A stretch of 20,010 nt of DNA from a virus, in the IMG/VR virus record IMGVR_UViG_3300025112_000257, positions 1 to 20,010 of that record, one strand, 5' to 3'. Positions within the stretch are counted from its first letter, which is position 1. The number at the start of each line of letters is the position of its first letter. A model generated the notes under the pieces. The model searched no databases. It was not told the DNA's origin and saw nothing but the letters and a program-made list of their open reading frames with translations. Shown one piece after another: positions 1-5,481 of this stretch. Both the position numbers and the translations under genes were made by a program.

Positions 1-75
1 GGGTATGCTTATGTTTCGCAATAGTATTATTATGTTCCCGCAAAGTGGGAACAAAAGGTTTACACCTAGACCCAA

Positions 76-588
76 GTGGGGATAGTTTGTTACAAACTCT
101 CGGGAATAGAACAGGTGAATAAGAACACAGCAATAAGCCGCCGCAAGCCGAGTGCTCCCACTCAATTCTTGGACGACCAAGGACTGCTCAAGGGGAAACT
201 ATTAGACTTCGGTAGCGGCAGGGGCTTTGATGCCGATCACTATGGGATGACAGCATACGACCCACACTGGAGCCCCGACCCATTGGCCCTTGAAACACAG
301 TATAACACAATCGTGTGTAACTATGTTCTTAATGTGGTTGAGCCCGAGGAGGAGCAAGGCATTTTAGCAAAGGTAGCAAGCCTTCTCTCTCCAGCGGGGT
401 CAGCCTACTTCGCCGTGCGTAGAGACATACCTCGCACCGGTCAACAAGGTCGGGGATGTTGGCAGAGGTGGGTGGAACTGAAATTGCCTGTGGTGACTGA
501 ACGCCGGGGCTTTGTCATCTATAGAATGAACGAGACAAAGGAGGTGGGAAGAATGAAAGTCGGTGATGATTTTGAAGGCAACAAATAA
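76..588 (+). CDS. Small class I SAM-dependent methyltransferase
   Basis: This is a 170-residue protein with a compact Rossmann-type methyltransferase core. Motif I is LLDFGSGRG at about residues 42-50. It is followed by an acidic strand end, YDPH, near 61-64, which would bind the SAM ribose, and by a motif IV-like CNYVLNVV at 81-88. The segment RRKPSAPTQFL just before motif I is typical of small phage methyltransferases of this kind. No target-recognition domain is visible, so the substrate (nucleic acid, protein or small molecule) cannot be named. The start is uncertain. The GTG at 76 lacks a good SD site. A second GTG at 115 would trim 13 residues and still keep the whole conserved core. 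The gene ends seven bases before a tiny membrane-protein gene, in the same transcription direction as everything downstream. The family assignment is firm; the biological role is unknown. Confidence 0.8.
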   Translation: MGIVCYKLSGIEQVNKNTAISRRKPSAPTQFLDDQGLLKGKLLDFGSGRGFDADHYGMTAYDPHWSPDPLALETQYNTIVCNYVLNVVEPEEEQGILAKVASLLSPAGSAYFAVRRDIPRTGQQGRGCWQRWVELKLPVVTERRGFVIYRMNETKEVGRMKVGDDFEGNK

Positions 589-594
589 GAAATA

Positions 595-759
595 ATGTGG
601 TTCCTGCAAGAGTATCCAACAATAAGCGGATTGATATTTTCAATCATTCTGGGATTGCCCGTAGGACTAAGCACTGTGTGGAGCATTAGAGGCTTCCACG
701 AAGACCCAGACAAACCAAAAGACGAAAATGTCTGGGATGATGAGTGGGACTTGAGATGA
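595..759 (+). CDS. Small single-pass membrane protein (54 aa)
   Basis: This short open frame begins MWFLQEYPTISG. It has one hydrophobic segment at about residues 11-30, with several glycines and isoleucines, followed by a strongly acidic, tryptophan-containing tail ending DDEWDLR. The tail would most likely lie on one face of the inner membrane. Its stop codon overlaps the next ATG (ATGA at 756-759). That overlap, and the only six-base gap to the methyltransferase, support it as a real gene. The SD site is weak. No family is recognised. A hydrophobic helix with a charged tail is compatible with a superinfection-exclusion or lysis-accessory protein, but nothing here proves either. Confidence 0.6.
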   Translation: MWFLQEYPTISGLIFSIILGLPVGLSTVWSIRGFHEDPDKPKDENVWDDEWDLR

Positions 760-989
760 AACCCGGTGACTTGGTGCAAAGTAACTTATTCCACCCCAGT
801 GGATCAGGGGGTTACGGACTTGTGATGGGAGGCTGCGACTTGCCGGGATACTGGAACGTGTGGTGGGTTGGGGAGATTACCCCCACCAGTCAAATGATAG
901 AGGACTATCCTCATGGGGCGATTATCGACATTCACGAGGACGACATAGTTGTCGTTTCTGCGGGCACAAAAAAGAAAAATAAAGAATGA
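756..989 (+). CDS. Small beta-rich phage protein with MKPGDLV start
   Basis: This 77-residue protein starts MKPGDLVQ and runs through alternating short hydrophobic stretches (GYGLVMGG, WNVWWVGEI, GAIIDIHEDDIVVVS). The pattern suggests a small SH3- or KOW-like beta barrel. Proteins with the M-x-x-GDLV opening are common, uncharacterised small genes in tailed phages. The ATG at 756 is preferred over the in-frame GTG at 744 because it overlaps the preceding stop as ATGA and gives the family-typical N-terminus. The following gene opens MRAGDLVR, so the two look like tandem paralogues. The C-terminus is lysine-rich. Function unknown. Confidence 0.65.
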   Translation: MKPGDLVQSNLFHPSGSGGYGLVMGGCDLPGYWNVWWVGEITPTSQMIEDYPHGAIIDIHEDDIVVVSAGTKKKNKE

Positions 990-1165
990 GAGCAGGCGAT
1001 CTCGTGAGATTCAAATACTCGGGCGCTGACGCTGAAGGGTGGAAGATAGGCCTACTAAAACAATACCACAAATGGGAGAAGGTTGCAACCATTATTTACG
1101 AAGGAAAAGAAATAAGGGTGATGGCTGCGCTTGCAGAGATACATAAACGGGCTAAAAGATATTAG
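986..1165 (+). CDS. Second MxxGDLV small protein, probable paralogue
   Basis: This 59-residue frame begins MRAGDLVRFKYSG and ends in a basic tail (IHKRAKRY). The opening matches that of the gene just upstream (GDLV at residues 4-7 of both). The middle, WKIGLLKQYHKWEKVATIIYEGKE, again looks like short beta strands, so a duplicated SH3- or KOW-like fold is likely. The ATG overlaps the previous stop as ATGA (986-989), which supports translational coupling. Composition and spacing match the neighbours. A nucleic-acid-binding role is possible from the basic tail, but this is inference. It is the last gene before the first putative late promoter. Confidence 0.6.
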   Translation: MRAGDLVRFKYSGADAEGWKIGLLKQYHKWEKVATIIYEGKEIRVMAALAEIHKRAKRY

Positions 1166-1168
1166 AGA

Positions 1169-1180
1169 TACTATTTAATA
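1169..1180 (+). promoter_or_regulatory. Putative late promoter element TACTATTTAATA
   Basis: The element TACTATTTAATA lies in the 43-base gap before the ParB-fold gene, with its CTATTTA core 38 bases upstream of the start codon. It belongs to a family of six intergenic copies (WACTATWTA) in this window, all shortly before a start. The AT-rich single-box layout resembles T4-type late promoters, but the sequence is not the T4 TATAAATA box. Promoter function is inferred from recurrence and position. Confidence 0.5.
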
Positions 1181-1208
1181 TTAGTTTACTGGCGGGAGAT
1201 TAAAGTTA

Positions 1209-2144
1209 GTGAAAATAAAAAGAAAACTGATAAAAGAAGTTGTTCGAAGATTGCTGAAGGAAGAGGGACTCGACGCAGCTAGGCTTCCTCTAAAATTATC
1301 AGATGTTGATCCAGCAGTTGCTAAACAAGTAACTACGACTGGACAAAAAGACGGTGACCCAGAAGATGATAAAATCTCTGTTGCCGCAAAGCCCGAAGGC
1401 ATAAATCCAGTGCAAAAACTTTTCCCGTCACAGTCAAGCATGAATATTCAAAAGGCAATGACTTTTGTTTTACACATGATCGATCACCCTGCTGGAAAAA
1501 TGGACCCAGGTGGAGATCTTGGCGCTTTTATTAGCAAAGACGGATTTATTATGGATGGGCACCATCGGTGGATAGCTACAGCAATGGTAGACCCCACCAA
1601 ACCCGTGGGCGGCTTTTTGGTTCAATTCCCTGGCGAACAATTGGTAGCAATTCTTAACGCCATGACCAAGGGAAGATTTGGCGAGATGGAAGGCAAGCCG
1701 GCTTCGGGCGGCTTTGAGCAGTTTAAAGAAGGTCCGCTCCGTAAGCAATTATATGCTATGGTTAAGGGTGGCATTAGTAAAGAGACGGCCCCGGCTACTT
1801 TTGACCCAAAATGGCAAGGCATGTCCCCAGAAGATGTGCTTGTTGCACTAGAAACCTTTACCCAGAAAAAAGGACAAGATGCTGTGGAAGCAGCAGTCAC
1901 CAAAATGGTAAATAACTTGAGTGGCATAACGATGAAACCGCCAAGCTGGGCACCAAAAAGACCAGATATGCCGGTCGTCGATAAGCCTAATGTTGCCACT
2001 GCTGTTACAGCACTGGATCAAGGCGAAGTTGATTGGAACAAGCCATACCTTAAGCAAGATGGTGGTGGCGAAGAGAAAGCCGTCGCCAACCGTAAAGATA
2101 CAAAATGGAACGGACTTAGCTCGAAAAGCTGGGGAAAACAATGA
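1209..2144 (+). CDS. ParB/sulfiredoxin-fold protein (DGHHRW) with basic leader
   Basis: This is a 311-residue protein. A PSQ motif at residues 73-75 is followed about 40 residues later by DGFIMDGHHRW (residues 111-121). Those are the hallmarks of the ParB/sulfiredoxin nucleotide-binding fold, where the DGHHR loop binds phosphates. Members act as CTPases, nucleases, phosphotransferases or kinases, so the exact reaction cannot be read off. Residues 1-19 (MKIKRKLIKEVVRRLLKEE) form a basic amphipathic helix containing I-K-E and L-K-E. This resembles a T4-type capsid-targeting sequence and the leaders of the genes at 2141 and 12620. The C-terminal 100 residues are proline-, lysine- and glycine-rich and probably flexible. 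The GTG start has a GGGAG SD-like site about 11 bases upstream. The gene overlaps the next one as ATGA. Fold assignment is good; a packaged, injected role is inference. Confidence 0.72.
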   Translation: MKIKRKLIKEVVRRLLKEEGLDAARLPLKLSDVDPAVAKQVTTTGQKDGDPEDDKISVAAKPEGINPVQKLFPSQSSMNIQKAMTFVLHMIDHPAGKMDPGGDLGAFISKDGFIMDGHHRWIATAMVDPTKPVGGFLVQFPGEQLVAILNAMTKGRFGEMEGKPASGGFEQFKEGPLRKQLYAMVKGGISKETAPATFDPKWQGMSPEDVLVALETFTQKKGQDAVEAAVTKMVNNLSGITMKPPSWAPKRPDMPVVDKPNVATAVTALDQGEVDWNKPYLKQDGGGEEKAVANRKDTKWNGLSSKSWGKQ

Positions 2145-2467
2145 AACTGACAAAATCATATCTTAGAGAAGTTATCAAAGAAGAGTTAACAAGCCTCTCG
2201 GAACAACCAGAACAAGAAGAAACACCCCAGGCTCAGACCGACGACAAAGCCGCCAAAAGAGCCGGGAAGTCCGCTGTGGGACTTGCTGATGAACTAGTTG
2301 ACGGGATGTTGCAAAAGTCCGCCAGCCTAGCAAAAAGATTAGAACAACTCCGGACTAGCGACCAAAGAAGACTGGCACTGGCCAGAGCCGTCTTGGTGAA
2401 GATAGTGGGAATGGACCCAGGCAAAATAGATAAAATGCTTCAACTGCTAGTTCAAGGCATGAAATAA
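2141..2467 (+). CDS. Small helical protein with capsid-targeting-like leader
   Basis: This 108-residue protein starts MKLTKSYLREVIKEEL, a basic amphipathic helix with I-K-E at residues 12-14, which matches the (I/L)-x-E cleavage rule of T4-type prohead proteases. A polar, glutamine- and glutamate-rich linker (residues 18-38) follows. The rest is a helical body with alanine- and leucine-rich heptads (about residues 45-105). It is translationally coupled to the ParB-fold gene by an ATGA overlap. It resembles T4 internal proteins in size and design: short leader, cleavage site, small helical basic domain. It shows no detectable enzymatic motif. A scaffold-associated or packaged protein is the best reading. 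Confidence 0.6.
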   Translation: MKLTKSYLREVIKEELTSLSEQPEQEETPQAQTDDKAAKRAGKSAVGLADELVDGMLQKSASLAKRLEQLRTSDQRRLALARAVLVKIVGMDPGKIDKMLQLLVQGMK

Positions 2468-2476
2468 TAAATAATA

Positions 2477-2488
2477 AACTATTTATAC
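2477..2488 (+). promoter_or_regulatory. Putative late promoter element AACTATTTATAC
   Basis: The AACTATTTATAC copy of the recurring intergenic element sits in the gap before the holin-like gene, with its core 32 bases before the ATG. Read on the opposite strand it contains TATAAATA, the classic T4 late box. However, no gene on the minus strand starts from it, and the other five copies do not share that reverse match. Orientation is therefore assigned to the + strand by consistency. Confidence 0.5.
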
Positions 2489-2508
2489 CTACAGAGGAGG
2501 TGCTGTAG
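2489..2508 (+). promoter_or_regulatory. Leader hairpin with Shine-Dalgarno in the loop
   Basis: CTACAG (2489-2494) pairs perfectly with CTGTAG (2503-2508). The eight-base loop AGGAGGTG carries a near-perfect SD site at 2495-2500, ten bases before the ATG of the holin-like gene. The hairpin begins directly after the promoter element, so it would lie near the mRNA 5' end. It could present the SD for efficient loading, or delay translation until unfolded. Which of these applies is not visible. Confidence 0.55.
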
Positions 2509-2510
2509 AC

Positions 2511-2693
2511 ATGCACGAAAAACTAGACCAATGGCTCGGAAAATGGGCATCACGAAAATTAATGGTATGGATGACATCCACCGCTTTCTTGGCGATGGGC
2601 TCTTTAGCTAGCAGCGACTGGGTTGCTGTATCTCTAGCCTACATCGGGCTTCAAGGAGCAGCCGACATAGCGGCTAAGTGGAAGCATGGTTGA
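2511..2693 (+). CDS. Small holin-like membrane protein (60 aa)
   Basis: This 60-residue protein begins MHEKLDQWLGKWASRK. A hydrophobic segment follows at about residues 18-34 (MVWMTSTAFLAMGSLAS). A second, more amphipathic one spans about 36-53 (DWVAVSLAYIGLQGAADIA). It ends in a basic tail, KWKHG. The layout of a charged N-terminus, two short membrane segments with a YIG-x-QGAADI-like second helix, and a basic C-terminus is common among small phage proteins annotated as holin-like. It has a strong SD (AGGAGG) held in a hairpin loop. It is followed with a TGATG overlap by a spanin-like membrane protein. Lysis function is a reasonable guess from this pairing, but no endolysin gene lies in the window. 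Confidence 0.5.
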   Translation: MHEKLDQWLGKWASRKLMVWMTSTAFLAMGSLASSDWVAVSLAYIGLQGAADIAAKWKHG

Positions 2694-3007
2694 TGAAGCG
2701 ATTATGGTACAAGGCCAAAGAACTTTGGTGGAAAGTGGTGCTCGGGATTATTTTTCTCGGCGCACTTCTAATTTATTTTTACCGTCTGCTGAAACCAGCA
2801 GACGATAAAGTAGATTATTTGGAAGCAATAAAAACAGAAGCCACCGCAGCCTTAAAGGAAAACGAGTTGCGTGGTAGACTAGAAAAAGATAACATTGGAG
2901 CAATCAAGGATATCTTCAAAAGTCGTTTGGAAGATACACGAAAAATAGACGACCGAGAAGAACGATTGAGAGCCCTGATCAGACTCCATAAGGAATTAGA
3001 CATTTGA
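2693..3007 (+). CDS. Membrane-anchored coiled-coil protein, spanin-like
   Basis: This 104-residue protein has a short basic N-terminus (MKRLWYKAKELWWK), one transmembrane helix at about residues 15-32 (VVLGIIFLGALLIYFYRL) and a highly charged helical domain with coiled-coil character over residues 40-104. Under the positive-inside rule, the C-terminal domain would face the periplasm. This matches the design of an inner-membrane spanin (Rz-like), and the upstream neighbour is holin-like. The start at 2693 is preferred over an in-frame GTG at 2678 because it makes a TGATG overlap with the preceding stop. No overlapping outer-membrane lipoprotein gene (Rz1) was found, so the spanin label remains tentative. 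Confidence 0.5.
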   Translation: MKRLWYKAKELWWKVVLGIIFLGALLIYFYRLLKPADDKVDYLEAIKTEATAALKENELRGRLEKDNIGAIKDIFKSRLEDTRKIDDREERLRALIRLHKELDI

Positions 3008-3020
3008 GGAGAATAGAAAA

Positions 3021-4154
3021 ATGGTAGACATTCCTACACTAGACATTGAGGATTACGATCCTGATCTAAACGAAGAAGAGGAGGCTGTTGAGGATAAGTC
3101 CGGCGGCGCTCTAACTTATGCTATCGTCGGTGCCGGCCAAGGCGGCGGACGTATGGCTAAGGCGTTTTATGACATGGGCTATACCAAGACGGTTGCCGTT
3201 AACACAGCCCGCTCAGATTTGAACGGGCTAGATCTCCCAGATAACCAGAAGTTCCTCGTTGATGAACACGCTGCCCAGGGAGCCGGCAAAGACCAAGCCA
3301 AAGCTCAAGCAGCTATTGAGAAGAAAGAACAAGAAGTGTTCAACCTTTTCCGAGAGGTTTTTGGAAGCAACGTTGATCGTATTCTTATATGCCTTGGTGT
3401 TTCTGGTGGCTCGGGTGGCGGGTCGGTCAATACTCTTATCAAGGTGGCAAAGAAGTACTTCACTTACATCGGCGTCGAAGACGTAGATAAGCGTGTTGGC
3501 GTTGTTGCATCTCTGCCCACCGCCGGCGAATCTGCTTCTCCAACCGTGGCGAAGAATGCTCACGCCCGCATCACTCAACTTTGCGGGCTCGCAGAAAAAG
3601 GTAAGATTGCTCCCCTTATTATGGTGGACAACGAAAAGATTAAAAAGCTTTATCCCAAACTCACCGTCAAGAAATTTTGGAAGACTATCAATAATACTGT
3701 AGCTGGGCTTTTCCACGTCTTCAACGTTCTGGCGAATCAAGATTCAGAGTACACCACGTTTGATCCAACTGACTACGATAGCATTATGAGTCAGTCAGGG
3801 TGTATGATTATGGGCGTCACCAGCGTAAAGAACTTGGAAAGCGATACTGCTATTTCTAACGCTTTGAAGAAAAACCTCGAAAAGACACTTCTGGCAGAAG
3901 GTTTTGATTTGACCACCGCAACAGGAGCGGCCTGCATTGTTGTCGGCGGCGAAGTAATTTTTGAAGAGACTGTTGGGTTAATGGATAGTATTGAATTTGG
4001 GTTTGATACTTTGGCTGCCTTGACGGGCGGCGCTATTATCCACCGTGGCATCTATGAGGATAGTAATCGGGACAAACTTGTTACCTACACACTTGTTAGT
4101 GGACTTAAACGCCCAGTTAAAAGAATTGAGGGACTGAAAAAGTTCCTAAAGTAA
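3021..4154 (+). CDS. Tubulin/FtsZ-superfamily GTPase
   Basis: This 377-residue protein has the full set of tubulin/FtsZ nucleotide loops. T1 is GAGQGGGR at 37-44, T3 is NTARSDL at 61-67, and the T4 signature GVSGGSGGGS at 126-135 stands in for the usual GGGTG(S/T)G. T5 is SLPTAGE at 164-170 and T6 has VDN near 202-204, whose Asn would contact guanine. The T7 synergy loop is TFDPTD at 246-251, which keeps the two aspartates of the FtsZ NxDxxD motif. All catalytic elements are present, so it should polymerise and hydrolyse GTP. An acidic extension (residues 1-27) precedes the core and a basic tail closes it. There is no obvious FtsZ C-terminal anchoring peptide. The SD GAGGAG is ideal. Known phage relatives (PhuZ, TubZ) position DNA or capsids. 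The location just upstream of the terminase block suggests a role late in infection. Confidence 0.85.
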   Translation: MVDIPTLDIEDYDPDLNEEEEAVEDKSGGALTYAIVGAGQGGGRMAKAFYDMGYTKTVAVNTARSDLNGLDLPDNQKFLVDEHAAQGAGKDQAKAQAAIEKKEQEVFNLFREVFGSNVDRILICLGVSGGSGGGSVNTLIKVAKKYFTYIGVEDVDKRVGVVASLPTAGESASPTVAKNAHARITQLCGLAEKGKIAPLIMVDNEKIKKLYPKLTVKKFWKTINNTVAGLFHVFNVLANQDSEYTTFDPTDYDSIMSQSGCMIMGVTSVKNLESDTAISNALKKNLEKTLLAEGFDLTTATGAACIVVGGEVIFEETVGLMDSIEFGFDTLAALTGGAIIHRGIYEDSNRDKLVTYTLVSGLKRPVKRIEGLKKFLK

Positions 4155-4155
4155 T

Positions 4156-4536
4156 ATGAGACAAGCAGTAGCCTTAATCCTATGCTTCTCACTCAACGCC
4201 GCTGCCGCAGAAGTCACCATATTTGACCCACGCCCAGCCTCTGTTGAACAAGAGAGCAACACCTACATCGGAATCCTTCTCAGCGAAGAGGACTTTCGCA
4301 AAATACTGGAAAATAAAATTGATACTAACGCTTTGTTAGGCGAGTGCTCAATAGATAAGCAGGTTTGTGCGAAACAAAAAGAAATCTATGAGAAGGAAGC
4401 CAAAAAACTAGAAGCCCTAATTCTTAAAAATAACTCATGGTTTAGCAGAAATCGTGGAACTCTCGGACTCCTCACTGGTTTGGTGGTGGGAGCCGGTATG
4501 TCCATTGCTATAGTTCATGCCGTATATCAGAAGTGA
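4156..4536 (+). CDS. Exported protein with signal peptide and C-terminal TM helix
   Basis: This 126-residue protein begins MRQAVALILCFSLNAAAAEV, a short signal peptide with an AxA-type cleavage site after about residue 18. The mature part is polar and charged. It has two cysteines in a C-x8-C arrangement (CSIDKQVC) and a helical stretch at about 73-95. A glycine-rich transmembrane segment lies near 104-122. The predicted topology is periplasmic with a C-terminal inner-membrane anchor. The Cys at residue 10 is not in a proper lipobox, so lipoprotein processing is unlikely. It starts one base after the GTPase stop and overlaps the next gene as GTGA. It could cooperate with the upstream membrane proteins in lysis, or act in superinfection exclusion. 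No family is recognised. Confidence 0.65.
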   Translation: MRQAVALILCFSLNAAAAEVTIFDPRPASVEQESNTYIGILLSEEDFRKILENKIDTNALLGECSIDKQVCAKQKEIYEKEAKKLEALILKNNSWFSRNRGTLGLLTGLVVGAGMSIAIVHAVYQK

Positions 4537-4952
4537 AAAAAAAAGATTATAATTACATTGCAGCGATAGAGAAAGCAATATCAAAAAAATATGGGATTGA
4601 AACAGTTCAAGATTTCCGCACTTCGTGGCCGAAAGCCAGAGAAGAAGACTATCTTGAGCAATTACGGCAACGTAACAAATCTAAAAAAAAGAAGTCAAAA
4701 AAAGAGAAACTACAGGTGGGACAGGTACTAATCACTTCCCGCCCCAATGCCAGAAAAGAAGAAAGAACTTGCCCTACCTGCAAAACATATTCATTTTCCC
4801 CCAAAGACGACCTATATATGAATAGGTTTAAATGCTGTTTTCGTTGCTATATTGAATTTGTTGAGTACCGTGAGGAAGAGTGGTTATTTGGCAAAAGACC
4901 AAGCGAAGAAAATATTAATGAGGCACTAAAAAGGAGAAAAAACAATGGCTAG
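4533..4952 (+). CDS. Zinc-ribbon protein
   Basis: This 139-residue protein has three parts. The N-terminus is helical and charged (residues 1-48) and is followed by a very lysine-rich stretch (about 49-60) likely to bind nucleic acid. A zinc ribbon has C80-P-T-C83 as the first knuckle and C102-F-R-C105 as the second, separated by 18 residues, with an additional C101. Beyond the ribbon is an acidic helix. The GTG start overlaps the previous stop (GTGA). A zinc-ribbon gene two genes ahead of the terminase could act in late transcription or DNA packaging, but the sequence shows only likely metal and nucleic-acid binding. Confidence 0.65.
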   Translation: MKKKDYNYIAAIEKAISKKYGIETVQDFRTSWPKAREEDYLEQLRQRNKSKKKKSKKEKLQVGQVLITSRPNARKEERTCPTCKTYSFSPKDDLYMNRFKCCFRCYIEFVEYREEEWLFGKRPSEENINEALKRRKNNG

Positions 4953-5481
4953 TATTCTGGATATTGTAAAAGGGTTAAATCAGGCAGCTAGTAATGCTTA
5001 TGACGGCTACGAAAACATGGACGAAGATATCGGTCTTCGCCGAGAAGAGGGGCACCCCATCTTGGATAGCCGTATTATCGATGGGTTCAGGGTCAGATTC
5101 TCGGCCGATAAGATGATCGTGACATATCAGAGCGATGTGTTGATGAAGGAGATTCATCCACGGAATCAATTCGAAAATGAAGTTGAGGCAAGGTTCGGCG
5201 ACATTTTAAAGTTTTTGAAAAAAGAATATAAAAAAGTGACCAAGGAGAGTGTTTCTCTCACCGAAGTTGGTGAGACAGATATGCTTGTTCAGTCAACCTC
5301 TCGGGTTCGGAACTGGGTTCAGGCCACCAAACAATATAAAATTGGCGGCATTGATGGTGTTGATTCTCTCGGACAAACATCGGACGAAAAATTAGAGTCA
5401 AACATAAAGAAATTTATGGAACTACACACAACAAAAAAAGCGAACAAGGCTCCTAAAAACCCCGATACGCCAGAGGCGTAA
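4945..5481 (+). CDS. Unknown terminase-adjacent protein
   Basis: This 178-residue protein begins MASILDIVKGLNQAASNAYDGY. The central region, about residues 40-105, mixes strands and helices (IIDGFRVRFSADKMIVTYQSDV, then a lysine-rich helix FGDILKFLKKEYKKV). Past the glycine-rich IGGIDGVDSLG the C-terminal third is a charged helix and a lysine/proline tail. It has a strong SD (AAGGAG) and overlaps the zinc-ribbon gene by eight bases. Its stop abuts the terminase ATG directly. In T4 the small terminase gp16 occupies this position, which makes it a positional candidate. However, no clear DNA-binding helix-turn-helix or coiled-coil oligomerisation core is visible, so the product is left unnamed. 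Confidence 0.6.
   Translation: MASILDIVKGLNQAASNAYDGYENMDEDIGLRREEGHPILDSRIIDGFRVRFSADKMIVTYQSDVLMKEIHPRNQFENEVEARFGDILKFLKKEYKKVTKESVSLTEVGETDMLVQSTSRVRNWVQATKQYKIGGIDGVDSLGQTSDEKLESNIKKFMELHTTKKANKAPKNPDTPEA

Noticed and set aside
1-121. Possible 3' end of an upstream gene (frames ending at 85 or at 121)
   Set aside because: Two different frames are open from the window edge and neither tail is recognisable, so the true upstream gene cannot be chosen.
2480-2487. Reverse-strand TATAAATA (T4 late box)
   Set aside because: It would drive leftward transcription, but no minus-strand gene exists here. Only one of the six related elements gives this match, so a rightward promoter is the simpler reading.
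3228-3740. 170-residue minus-strand frame inside the tubulin-like gene
   Set aside because: It is antisense to a gene with all family motifs and shows no independent support.
4156-4210. Lipoprotein signal at Cys10 of the exported protein
   Set aside because: The residues before the cysteine (LIL) do not form a lipobox and a better AxA cleavage site follows, so type I processing is more likely.
4812-4818. CTATATA inside the zinc-ribbon gene
   Set aside because: It lacks the WA prefix of the intergenic copies and lies mid-gene, so it was not counted as a promoter element.
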